Shown here piece by piece: positions 23,999 through 33,799 of a DNA stretch of 64,000 nt. Position 1 is the stretch's first letter; every line of letters begins with the position of its first letter. The notes under the pieces were generated by a model, which was not told the DNA's origin, ran no database searches, and worked only from the letters and a program-made list of their open reading frames with translations. Origin of the DNA: Cavia porcellus (taxonomy: Eukaryota > Chordata > Mammalia > Rodentia > Caviidae). The position numbers were made by a program, and so were the translations under genes. The stretch lies in the NCBI RefSeq assembly GCF_034190915.1, contig NW_026947509.1, forward strand, positions 37,146,767 to 37,210,766, written 5' to 3'.

Positions 23999-24414
23999 GT
24001 TTCTATTGATGAATTTATGTGGATCACCTAGAACCTAACTTTCCCAGATTGTCAAAAAATGAGACAGCGAATGGGGAGGCTGGAGATTTATCACAATGTA
24101 GATAAGGGTCATACTTTCGAATTTTATCTACATTTCTTTGGCAAAATCTGAAATTTATTTTATTTTGAGCATTCCTTGAGTCAATTTTTTACCATTCGTC
24201 AAAATAAGGCAGGCAAAAGCATGGAAGAAACTAGGAGCGAGAGAACTTTGAATAAAGGCAGTCATGGACATTTTTCCAGCTGGAGGAAAACTATTCAGGA
24301 GAGATCAATAGGAACTAACAAGGCTGAATTCTGGGAGGCCTGGAAAAGAAAATGAATGGCCAGTGCTTTTCTTGGCTGCAGTGATCTGTTTGATTATTGG
24401 CTTGCCTGCTTATA

Positions 24415-24680
24415 TTTGTTAAAATGTTTTTATTTTAGTCCATATCTGTAGTACATAATGCTTGCATACCTTGTATGGAATTGGCGCATGTATGTAACGC
24501 ATCATAATTCCTCTCTGCATCCCATCCCTTCCCCTCCCTCCATCTCTCCATCCTCTTCCCATTTAAGAATGCGCTATCTCCCAGCTTCCTACTCTCTATA
24601 TTTTATTCTTTCTTTATCATTTAGGTTTCTCATAGAAGCAAAACCACTCTTACTATATCCCATGTCACAGAAGATTTGAG
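24415..24680 (+). repeat. Pyrimidine-rich L1 3'-UTR-like fragment
   Basis: 'tttttattttagtccatatctgtagtacataatgcttgc' then 'gcgcatgtatgtaacgcatcataattcc' and C/T-rich 'cccatcccttcccctccctcc'. Same layout as 1155-1400 and 7301-7480. Confidence 0.35.
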
Positions 24681-26851
24681 ACGGCTTTCAAAAACACATA
24701 GTAAGGTCAGAGTTGAAAAGCCAAGGTTAAAGAAAACAGAGGTTTGAAGATCAAAGCCAAAAGAAAAGACTGATACAGAGAAACATACGTTGTGCAGTCC
24801 TAGAGCGGACAGAAGGAATGATTCTAAATTTCTTCTTGATCAAAGTAAGATGCAACAAGTCATCAGACCAACTTTCCATTGTGTGCACAGTATCATCAGT
24901 TTAGTCAGGTGATTTTAGCAAGGCATCATGCTAAACAGTGAGCCTCACTCAATAAACAAGGACAACTGATTTCTCTTTGGACCCCAAAAGACAATCATAA
25001 AGAATATGAATTCTTCTCATTTTTAAATTATTCTTAAAGTGTATCCAAATCAATATGTAGTGATATAAAGGAAGGTCTTGAACATTATTAAACTTTACAT
25101 AAATGTTAAAATTCTACATCGTGCTTTCTTTGTTCATTTTGTTTCTGAGGACATAGTGGAATTCATTTAATTCTTTGACTGCTAGATAGTATCACATCAT
25201 AGGAAAATACTACTGTTTACTTAGGAAACTCTTCATGCAAAATGAGTCATATAATGGCACTCAGTACCTTTGTACATCTGTCCTTGTAGAAATTTGAAAA
25301 TTATTCTGAAACAAGAATTTTAAAATTCAGTTGATGAGTTGGGCCATGTGTACAGCTTATGTTCCAAAGTGGCTGTTATGATTTATATTTTCCACAAGTG
25401 TGTGATAGTGTTTCTCTAAACCTTTACTAACCCCTTTCTTTAGACACATGTGTCCCTAATTATAAGGATGTAACAAGGTTTTGAAGGCCCCCCACAGCCA
25501 CAAAAACCCTATCCACTGAGCCCACCCCAGCTTCAGCTTGAACCCTGGCTTCACAGGTCCAGGTCCGCTCCAGGCACCCCTCTATAGCAAGGCTTAGAAG
25601 GGTCCTCATTCAAATTCTGACGAAGTCATTGCAAAGTTTGGCTGGCAAAGTCTGAGCCTGCACTGGAGACGGAGGCTTCCCTGTCTCTTCCCATGGTCAA
25701 TTTCAGTGCTCAGCTTCCCTGCAGTACCCTGCCGGCACTTTGTGCAGTACCCTTCCAGGCACTCTGCTTGGTACTGCTCAGACATCACCTCTACTTCTTA
25801 TTATGATGAAAAACCAGCTTAGCTGCTGGTTTCCAGCCCCAGCAGGAGTCCTAGTGGAATTAAGATATAGGAAGAAAATTGCAGGATTTGAGAAATCAGT
25901 GAAAATCAGGGACTTTGAAGGCTTTGAAACTGGGATACACATAATGGTTGGAGGGTGTCTGACTCAGCTTTCCCTTCCTTGGACACAGCATTGAACACTT
26001 ATAACGTAATGGAGTACAGGTTTAATTTGACTCCTGGTTTTGGCCCATGGCAGTGGTCCCCAGGGAAGAAATCTCCAAGTAGAAAGGCATGAGTGAGCGA
26101 AGATGCTTAGTTCACAGTGGCAAGGAAGCCAAGCACCAGGAAGACAGCAGAGCACAAGGGGCTAGAAACCAGACAGACAGGACACCAAGGCCAGGACCAA
26201 GGCCAGGATGCCGGCACCCACCAGACATACCCAAAAGTGTCCTCCACCTATCCCAGGCATGGATCCCAAAGCCCTAGAGCTGACCCTCCACCCCAGTCCC
26301 ACAGGAAATGACTACGGATGGGACAGAGAGAAACCAAAGGCAGGAAATGAGGCCATTTGGATGTCCTTGCCTCTCTTTTGAGTTACCTAGGAAGCTTCCG
26401 CGTCAGGGCAGAGCAAGTGGGCTGCTGGCAAAAGGAAGATGTACAGACGGACCAGGGCCCCTGGGACTCCATTCCCAATCAGCTGAACTGGTCAAACTCC
26501 AGCAGAAACTGACAAACCAACTATGTTGATGTGAGGTTTCAACCAGACCCTATGGGCATGGTAGATGAACTCCACAAGGAAAACACTGAGGATCTGAGCT
26601 GGCATCTATGAAGGAGGGAGGTAGGCATGTCAAGAGAGTGGGCCCCTCCTGGAAGAGGATGTGGTACACAGTCTGCACATAATCTCATGACAGTGCTGCT
26701 TCTCTCCCCATCCAGTGGGCGCCATGATGGTGCTTCCATTAGAATACAGCCTGAGACACAGATGAATTCTCAGCAGAGTGCTAAGGCGTACAGGCCACAG
26801 AGATGCTCAGATGGGCTGCTGCTGTTAGTCTTTTCATAATAAACCCTCAAC
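24681..26851. other. Intergenic left flank of the SCYGR cluster
   Basis: No gene or exon is recognised. From about 25480 to 26800 the sequence is GC-richer and shows several overlapping 60-80 codon ORFs on both strands, none with a domain. The SCYGR-associated duplicated block begins at 26852. Confidence 0.5.
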
Positions 26852-27064
26852 CTCCTCAATCATGAGCTATATCTCCTATTCTTTCTTATTTTTAACTATT
26901 GACATTGACACACTATAGATTACAAACCAAACTCTCCTAGCTCCCACACATGTCTCCAATTACAAATTCCTCCATCCTTTCCCTTTCTTGGAAAACCTGT
27001 GCCCAACCACATCCCTGGACCAAAATCTTAGTTACTCCCAAAAACCAATTGAAATGCCACCTCT

Positions 27065-27220
27065 TTTTTTCCTTTCTGTTCTTTCCAATTCTTTTCATTG
27101 TCTTTTGAGACAGGCTCTCCCAATGCAGTTAATGCTATTGAGTTCAGCGTGTAGCCAAGGCTGATCATGAACTTTCAATAATCCTCCTGCCTCAGCCTCC
27201 AGAGTGCTAGGATTGCCTCC
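27065..27220 (-). repeat. B1-type SINE (reverse), part of the SCYGR block
   Basis: A T-rich start, then 'tcttttgagacaggctctccc', 'tagccaaggctgatcatgaac' and 'ctcctgcctcagcctccagagtgctagg', the reversed B1 order. The same insertion is present in every array unit (about 40640-40805, 48650-48812, 56690-56842), so it predates the duplications. Confidence 0.75.
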
Positions 27221-27507
27221 TTTGAAAGCAGGTCCTGCTCTTCTGAATCACACCCAATCCCCATGCAGCAATGTGCTATCCCTCCCCTCCACAGCACCTA
27301 ACATCAATGTGGGCCTTTATCATGCTCATTATCACTCTGCACAGTGTGTGAGGAGGCTTGGGGGTCACCTGGGTGTGTGTCACACAGAGTCCTAATAATT
27401 TGAGCATTCTCCAAGGCCACATATCAGGGAAGATAACAAGAAGTGGAATGCAAATGAAAATAAAAACAGTGAGATAAAGAAAGGGAGACATTAGGATTAT
27501 TTTTCAA

Positions 27508-27513
27508 TTTTAT
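27508..27513 (-). terminator. Polyadenylation signal of SCYGR copy 1
   Basis: TTTATT on the plus strand reads AATAAA on the minus strand, about 400 nt beyond the stop. The context 'attttattaataaac' is conserved in all array copies. Confidence 0.7.
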
Positions 27514-27915
27514 TAATAAACTTTAACACATTGTAAAGAGAAAATCAGGCTACGCAGGAGCATTTCTATGCAGTTCACACATATGAAGTAACATAGTGAT
27601 TAAAAAATGATTTAAAGCAGAAAACAGAGTGGAAACCATCACCTGAACTTACAAACCTCATAATCATGTTGACCTTCATCCTGGTCCTTGCATACCATTC
27701 AGGAGGTCACCACCTTAGAACAAGCAACAATAAACATGGTGTGTCTGGTCAGGGGAGAAGCCATCGCTGAGCCCAGGTGCCATCCTCACAGCAAGGACAG
27801 AGTGGATGAGCAGAGACGACGCCTGCACCTGAGCCACTGACACCGCAACTCTGCAGACAGCAGACTGAGATCCCCCATGGGGACATCCCCTGCACTGCAA
27901 CCAGGGCACCAGCGC

Positions 27916-28230
27916 CTAGCAGCAGCACTGCTTCTTGCAGCAGCACTTCTGCTGGCAGCAGCCCTTCCCACAGCCACAGCCACAGCCACAGGAGCCACAG
28001 CCACAGGAGCCACAGCAGGTGCGGTGGCAGCAGACGACTACGGGTTTGCAGCAGCAACAGCCACAGCAGCCGCCACAGCAGCCGCCACAGCAGCTTCCAC
28101 AGCCACCACAGCCACCACAGCCACCACAGCTACCACAGCTGCCACAGCCGCCACAGCCGCCACAGCCACCACAGCTGCCACAGCCACCACAGCTGCCACA
28201 ACCACAACCTCCACAGCCACAGCAACCCAT
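27916..28230 (-). CDS. SCYGR / KRTAP28-family cysteine-glycine repeat protein, copy 1
   Basis: A 104-residue single-exon protein. It opens MGCCGCGG and runs as GGC/GSC tripeptide repeats to about residue 45. A CC-rich block with KPVVVCC and HRTCC motifs follows. A GC-repeat then leads to GKGCCQQK and the terminal KKQCCC. The family (human SCYGR, mouse Krtap28) encodes tiny Cys/Gly proteins formerly grouped with hair keratin-associated proteins. A role in disulfide cross-linking of hair or epithelial keratin is inferred from that grouping. The start is the only ATG and sits in ACC-ATG-G; the in-frame codons upstream are TTG. It lacks one of the two CC(C)QQK repeats near the C-terminus seen in copies 2-5. 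It has a TATA box and AATAAA at normal spacing and lies head-to-head with copy 2. Confidence 0.88.
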   Translation of the reverse strand: MGCCGCGGCGCGSCGGCGSCGGCGGCGGCGSCGSCGGCGGCGGCGSCCGGCCGGCCGCCCCKPVVVCCHRTCCGSCGCGSCGCGCGCGKGCCQQKCCCKKQCCC

Positions 28231-28314
28231 GGTGTCAGTAGACAACAAGCAGGTGAGGGAGGAGAGAGGACTCAGGAGAATAGAAGAGTCTGACCCTGCA
28301 TCCTGCAGAGTCCC

Positions 28315-28321
28315 TTATATA
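28315..28321 (-). promoter_or_regulatory. TATA box of SCYGR copy 1
   Basis: TATATAA on the minus strand, about 85 bp upstream of the ATG, implying a 5' UTR of roughly 55-60 nt. The same box, at the same distance, is kept in copies 3-5. Confidence 0.8.
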
Positions 28322-29459
28322 CCAAGTCCTGAACAGCAACCCCTTCCTTGTGACTGTTTCTTACAGTTACCTCAGAGCCTCACGAGGTCTCTCATGTCCT
28401 TCCTGGTTGACAGTGTGACCCTCTGTTATTGCTGCGTACCTTGATTCTTGCCTTAAGCTCAGGACTTAGAATAGACACACTTCTAACATGTACGAGTACC
28501 CAGGGAAAGCAAGTATTTCTATGTTTCCTGTCTCCAGAGCTCAGAGGAGAGCCTAGCAAATGGTAAGGACCAAGTGTGTTCTTAGGAAATAGACAAATGA
28601 CTCAGATATTCAAGAATAAACCGCTGGAAATACATATGAGGAAGAACCCACACCAGGCAAAACCCTCACTGTCTCTGTAGGTCAGGGAAAGCACTGTTTT
28701 CTCTCTGCAGAGGTTCCTTTCTAACCCCCAAGGGAGCAAAACCTCCCTAAGGAATGAATGGAAAACCAGAATCAATAGGATCAGCATAGGCCCTGTACTG
28801 TTTTATGCCAGTATTCCATCATTTTCTCGCTGTCTGGAATTCCTTCATTCATCAGAATTACCCATTTACATTTAAAGTCATGATAAAATAACCGTGTGAT
28901 GTCAGGCACTGAAAATATAAGTCAGGTGCCAGAAGGAGGTTCGATTGTTGCTTATCTACCAAAGAACTGGGAAAACAGAGGAAGGAAACACCCATCCTGG
29001 GGGTTCCAGCCTCCTGCCAGGCTCTCTTAGGATTCTTGAAGCCATCCTGAGCTCTCAGCCCAGCCATGCACTGTGGACTCATGACCCGAAATCTCCCGGG
29101 CTCTAGCTCTCGGGCTCTGTGTCCAGCCCCGCCAGGCTGAAGTGCCATGCTGAGTCTAGCAGGTAAAGTTCTTGCTTGATGACCTCAGAACACAAGGCTG
29201 CCTGGGACACTTGGGAACTAAGTCAGTCCCGGAAGATGCACATGTGCTCCCAGGATTAATCACCGTGCTGCCCCTCTTGGGCTGACAATGAAGGTCCTAA
29301 AACTTAGATCAACTGGCTTCATGGGGCCACCGGTCCCTGAGCGCTGATGCTCCTCATCTCGCAGCTGGGGTCTCTTGGATAAGCTCAGTTTTTGAACCCA
29401 AGAGGAGGAAACCTGAAACATGCTTCCACCTCTGACACGCCTCTCAGGACCAGGGGTTG

Positions 29460-29795
29460 TTAGGGATCTTCCTGCTCAGTGCTCTGCTGCTCAGCAACCT
29501 CAGAAGTTCAGCCTTGTGAGTTGAACACTCCAATCCCACCCACCATGGCCAGTGGGTGAGACCCAGGGTCACAGTGAACCCTGAAGCTGTGGTTTCTCTA
29601 GCCACCATTTCCCCCTTCTGGACTAAGATGCATCACATAATTATTCCAGTCATAGGCGGAATCTCCAGGCTTCCTAAGAGACCACAGTCTGGACACAGCA
29701 GTGCTATCCTGGAGAGATCCTTGACAAGGAAGTAGGCAAAAGGTCTTGTGAGATCCTTCCATGGAAACTGGGGCAAAACAAGGAAGGAGGAGCAG
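29460..29795. other. Intergenic region between divergent SCYGR copies 1 and 2
   Basis: About 1.66 kb separates the two start codons. This stretch is unique within the window and serves as upstream flank for copy 2, so shared regulatory elements could lie here, but I can point to none beyond the TATA box. Confidence 0.5.
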
Positions 29796-29796
29796 C

Positions 29797-29803
29797 ATAT
29801 AAG
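29797..29803 (+). promoter_or_regulatory. TATA box of SCYGR copy 2
   Basis: 'atataag' about 90 bp before the ATG, in a position equivalent to the TATA box of the other copies. The 5' UTR shares 'ctctcctgagtc' and 'ctactgacaccatgg' with them. Confidence 0.78.
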
Positions 29804-29892
29804 GGGAGCCAAAGGAGGCGCATCAGATCCTGCTCTCCTGAGTCTTTCCTCACCTGAGTCCTCCCCTCACCTGTGTTTTCTCTACTGACACC

Positions 29893-30216
29893 ATGGGTTG
29901 CTGTGGCTGTGGAGGTTGTGGCGGCTGCGGTGGCTGTGGCGGCTGCGGTGGCTGTGGCGGATGCGGTGGCTGCGGTGGCTGCAACAGCTGCACCACCTGC
30001 AGATGCTACCGGGTTGGCTGCTGCTCTGGCTGCTGCCCCTGCTGCGCTGGCTGCTGTGGGGGCTGCTGCAGCACCCCCGTGGTCGTCTGCCGCCGCCGCA
30101 CCTGCTGCAACTCCTGTGGTTGCGGCTCCTGTGGCTGCGGCTGTGGGAAGGGCTGCTGCCAGCAGAAGTGCTGCTGTCAGCAAAAGTGCGGCTGCAAGAG
30201 GCAGTGCTGCTGCTAG
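29893..30216 (+). CDS. SCYGR / KRTAP28-family protein, copy 2 (divergent subtype)
   Basis: A 107-residue single-exon protein with 42 cysteines and 30 glycines. After MGCCGC come eight GGC triplets, then [14 protein letters not shown]. Paired-Cys blocks with PCC and STPVVVC follow, then [11 protein letters not shown] repeats, [17 protein letters not shown] and a terminal KRQCCC. The central [11 protein letters not shown] and STPVV segments, including a tyrosine and extra arginines, are absent from copies 1 and 3-5, so this is a separate paralog. It resembles the typical human SCYGR layout more closely than the others do. It has an ACC-ATG-G start and its own TATA box. The plus-strand orientation makes it divergent from copy 1. 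No array-type flank surrounds it. Confidence 0.9.
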   Translation: MGCCGCGGCGGCGGCGGCGGCGGCGGCGGCNSCTTCRCYRVGCCSGCCPCCAGCCGGCCSTPVVVCRRRTCCNSCGCGSCGCGCGKGCCQQKCCCQQKCGCKRQCCC

Positions 30217-30675
30217 CAAGACCTACCTGGGCCCTTTACTTCTCCTGGTGAGGAATCTGCCATCCTGTCTGATATATATGTCTGCCTGTCCCAGGGCATG
30301 TGGCATCTTCCTTCTTGATTCTGCTCTGTGTTTCAGGTTTTATAAGGCTCTGTGGGCATCTTATACAATGGCATCCGAGGACAAGGGTGGAAAGTCCCTT
30401 ATTATCCCTCGGTGATGGCTGTAGCACTCAGCATATGTGCTACTTTCCCTGCCCTGCGGCCTGGCCTCTGCCCCGGGCAGGCTGTGGTAGGCGTGGGGGT
30501 GGAAGTGGGAAGCTCTTTAATCTGGTCTTGGCTGATCTATCTGCCCTGTGTGTGAGGTGGATCTCTTTGGGCTGTGACCAGGATCTTGTTTATGTGCCAT
30601 CTTTTTCCCTTTCGGTAGCCCAAGCCTTCCCACTTGAAAAGCTTCTGAATGACCAGAAATAGTTAAGTTCTAGGA

Positions 30676-30681
30676 AATAAA
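30676..30681 (+). terminator. Candidate polyadenylation signal of SCYGR copy 2
   Basis: AATAAA about 460 nt after the stop. This matches the ~400-nt 3' UTR of the other copies. A second AATAAA-like site lies at about 30867-30872. Confidence 0.55.
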
Positions 30682-30689
30682 TACCTCTA

Positions 30690-31950
30690 AGCACCAAAGC
30701 CACCCAAAGTTTTAGGCTAATTGGCTCAGGATCCTCAGTATTCTCCTCCCATCTCCTGTTCATGCTTTTCTCTGTGAATGTCTTCCTTTCCTCTGAGGAC
30801 CATGCATCCCTGACATTTCCTTTGCTGCTTTGGGTTACTGCTTACCATCAGCAATCCTCTAAATGTCTAATAAACTTTGCTCCATTTTCTTTAAAATATT
30901 GCCTCATAAAAACCCCTTCTTTTGTGGTTATTTCCAAGGAACGATGAGTTGTTTTAAGGAAGGAAAATAACTCCCTGTTTAGCTTGATTTATTGTGAGCT
31001 TGAACTACTTCGGTGATAGAAAATCTCCACCTATGTATATTAAAATTTTAAATGTTTTATGTTTTAAATCTATACTGCTACAGATATATCCATGTTTTAC
31101 AAAAACAAGTTTAAATAAACTGTGGTAATAGCCAAGTACACGCACACACACACACACACAATTTTTGGACAAAATTTACCTTAGGTATCAGAATTTCCAC
31201 CTTTATTTACTACACATATTCCTTCTTAGGGAAGAAACTTAGTGAATGAATGTATAGATTTTCACTTCAATCTAAATTCAACTGAGAATAGTGATTTTTT
31301 TTTTGTATGGAGATTTCCCTAGTGCATTTAAAATCTTAGTTTTGTCAGAAAGATGGATCCCTTAACATGTTCAGCCAAGTGTACATCTACCTACAATATA
31401 ACATTCTTTCAGAACACAGTACTCTTTCTCATTGAACACCTCATTTTCCCATTAGACAGAAGCAAATCAACATTTGGATCCATGAAGGTTTCAGGTAAAT
31501 TCTGTGACATCTTTGCAAAATTGAATTTTTCATGAGGACACACACACACAGACACTCCCAAATACCACTACAACCACCAATACCTGTTTGCAGTAATGGA
31601 GGTATCTTCACTGATATCTTGAACAGGTTTTTTTTCTTTCTTAGCCCCCGAATTTATTGCTGGAAATGACTCACAAACTGCTGGCTGGACGTAGAGAAAT
31701 AGTCAATACTATCTCTACAGTATTGAGAATGCTAACAGATACTGCTTCCAGGACAGTGAGGTGAAAATCTTAACAGAATTCCTACCTGCCCTTCAACTCA
31801 CACATTTCATGTTTTGAACAAAGACGTATCAATCACTATTTTTAGAGTCTATGGAGTAAAAGAGTAGGAAGAACCAAGCCTTTTGTTAGGAGGCCCAGCT
31901 TAAATGAAACATACATACAAGCGATGATTTCACGGTTGTCAGAAACAGTG
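30690..31950. other. Intergenic, no gene recognised; (CA)n inside
   Basis: AT-rich sequence with a CA dinucleotide run at about 31138-31160 and a shorter one at about 31540. No gene is supported. Confidence 0.55.
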
Positions 31951-31954
31951 AATT

Positions 31955-32289
31955 GTGGAAGCCACCTATGTTTTCACCATCAGATAAGGATAAAAATTGT
32001 GGTACTTATATACAACAAGCATTACTCTGCCATAAAGGCTAAACTGGAGCTGTCATAGGAAAGTGCTTTCACTTCGAGACCATGATGCTACGGGAAATAA
32101 ATCAGACACAGAGGGCTAAATATCACATGGCTTGTAATTTCAAGAGTGAAAGAAAAGGTATGTGACAGGAAACAGAGAGATAGACTACCTGGAAATGGGA
32201 AGGGAGCTCAAGGCAGGGAAAGAAAGGAGGGAACGGAAGTCCGGCCTAGATGACTGTCCTTGAAAGAAGAGCAGTTATCTCTGTTTTGT
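31955..32289 (+). repeat. L1 3'-end fragment
   Basis: 'ccatcagataaggataaaaattgtggtacttatatacaacaagcattactctgccataaaggctaaa' followed by 'gggaaataaatcagacacagagggctaaatatcacatgg' matches the familiar L1 3' end (gaatggataaagaaaatgtggtatatatac, actactcagccataaa, aataagccagacacag). The ID at 32306 inserted at its right side. Confidence 0.7.
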
Positions 32290-32305
32290 ATAAATTTGGC
32301 CCTAT

Positions 32306-32410
32306 GGGGCTGGGGATTTAGCTCAGCAGCATAAGCGCCTGCCTTGCAAGCAGGCAGTCGTGAGTTCGATCCCTGGTACCGACAAAAATGAAAAAGACAA
32401 AAAAATAAAA
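32306..32410 (+). repeat. Young ID SINE with perfect 16-bp target-site duplication
   Basis: A clean ID body (ggggctggggatttagctcag... gagttcgatccctggtacc) shows a tRNA-Ala(TGC)-like anticodon stem-loop (CCTGC-CTTGCAA-GCAGG) and an A-rich tail. The 16-bp ATAAATTTGGCCCTAT at 32290-32305 is repeated without mismatch at 32411-32426. It is the freshest SINE in the window. Confidence 0.93.
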
Positions 32411-32426
32411 ATAAATTTGGCCCTAT

Positions 32427-33720
32427 CTGGAGTATTGATATACTGAGAGCTGGCTAGGACTTTTCTTATCCCTACAGTTGGCTTTAATCAGTGTAAATTG
32501 GGCTGGCTGAGGAGCTGATGTGTAATCTTTGAAGCAAGAGACAATCCCTCTTTCCCTGCCCAGTGACTCCCAAAGACCCTGGTTTATCTGGGAGGGATGA
32601 AGTGTGCTCCATGCTATCAGCTGGATCAAGTCTGCGGAGAGGAGGCAAGACTTCCAGGGCACAAAGGATTGCACAGCAGAGCTGAATCACTGACCCCAAA
32701 ACACTAGGTACTACCTCACCTGTGTCATGCAAATTGCTCTGCTTTTCTTGCCATGTGGCAGAGGTCTTCTCAGGACTCCTACCTAGCCCAGCTCACAGCA
32801 GTCATGTGTTTCCTGCCACTTTCACTGTCACTCACCCCCAAGCCACTGCCCTCGTGGAGAATTTTAAAAAACCGAACTTAGGCCCTGGGTTGAGGTCTTG
32901 GTTCCAGTGAACCTTCATCCAGGCTGAGCTTAGGACCCCTTGGCTCCCTATAACTATAATTATGTCTTTATTCTCACCTTGGTTTGAACTGGAAGGGGCA
33001 GGTTGGAATAAACTCACTGGAATTTCAGAACATTTTCCATAGGATTACGAATACAAACTTCCTGCATAAAGAGGAGGTCCAGGACAAGGTTCGAGACAGG
33101 GAAATTCAAAGACTCAGTAAGTGGTATGTACTTGTATTGATTCCCCACAATGAATATACTTGTTATGCACTATAAATAAATACTAACAAAAAGGGTGTGG
33201 GACAGTGAACCAGATCTCTGGGAACTTACAAGGGGTTATTTGAGATCTAGGAAATGATCAAAATGAATGTAGGTCATCCATACCCATACTCCATCCCACA
33301 TTCCTTAAAGATACTACATGCACGTAAACCAGCTCAATTTATAAAGTTCAGAAACTGAAACACAGAGGAACAGATTCAAAGATTCTGAAAAATGTGTTTA
33401 GATCAAACATCTTAAATCGCATGTTTATAAACTCAAACTAGCCCTGCCTTTGCCCTGGAGAATGGCTCACACTTTGACCGAGAAAATGAGGCATGACTTT
33501 TCTCCACCCTCTGTGCACGCTGTCACTTTATGCAGTCACCTAGGCCCAAACTTCCAATAGATTCACAAATTCCACAGATTTACATGGGCAAAATACATAA
33601 ATATTCTCATCTCCAGACTGCACAGCCTGTTACCCTCTTGAGTGCCTACAGACTGTCTTTGAGTGAATACTTTAGAAATTCAGCAAAAAATTCCCTTTAT
33701 GCTTCTAAAAAAACAGTATA
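32427..33720. other. Intergenic, no gene recognised
   Basis: Short ORFs only; two overlapping minus-strand frames of 83 and 82 codons (32423-32732) show no domain. Confidence 0.5.
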
Positions 33721-33721
33721 A

Positions 33722-33795
33722 GCCCATAGCTCAATGTAGAGCACTAGGGGCCTAGCGTGTGTGAGGCTCTGTGTTCAGTCCCCATCTCCACGTCA
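33722..33795 (+). repeat. Diverged ID-like SINE
   Basis: 'agcccatagctcaatgtagagcactaggggcctagcgtgtgtgaggctctgtgttcagtcccc' keeps the ID/tRNA-Ala outline, with many changes. Confidence 0.5.
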
Positions 33796-33799
33796 CTCC

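Larger units (their letters stand above)
26852..29459. repeat. SCYGR segmental block, unit 0 (without L1)
   Basis: This ~2.6 kb block (B1, 3' flank, SCYGR copy 1, 5' flank) matches 40427-43058, 48422-51099 and 56464-59096 nearly base for base by eye. Homology starts at 'tcctca...tcatga' and stops at the TTG at 29457-29459. In the array copies the sequence there switches into L1; here it continues as unique DNA toward copy 2. Unit 0 therefore shows the pre-junction state of that edge. Confidence 0.85.

Noticed and set aside
1..26850. Exons of genes expected near the SCYGR locus in other mammals (for example CCL20 or SLC19A3)
   Set aside because: I looked for recognisable chemokine and transporter motifs in the reading frames and found none. 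A spliced alignment would be needed to exclude small exons.
28225..28248. Upstream in-frame start giving a six-residue extension (…STDT-MGCC) in SCYGR copies 1 and 3-5
   Set aside because: The upstream codons are TTG, not ATG. The only ATG is the conserved MGCC start in ACC-ATG-G context.
27935..28444. Long plus-strand ORF (169 codons, Gln/Pro-rich) and Ala/Thr-rich ORFs antisense to SCYGR copies
   Set aside because: They are mirror frames of the Cys/Gly repeat: TGC, TGT and GGC codons give stop-free GCA, ACA and GCC-type frames on the other strand. The same happens at every SCYGR copy, with differing ends.
32306..32380. Possible functional tRNA-Ala gene
   Set aside because: The tRNA-like body continues into an A-rich tail and is flanked by a target-site duplication, so it is an ID SINE. 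The acceptor stem is not kept.
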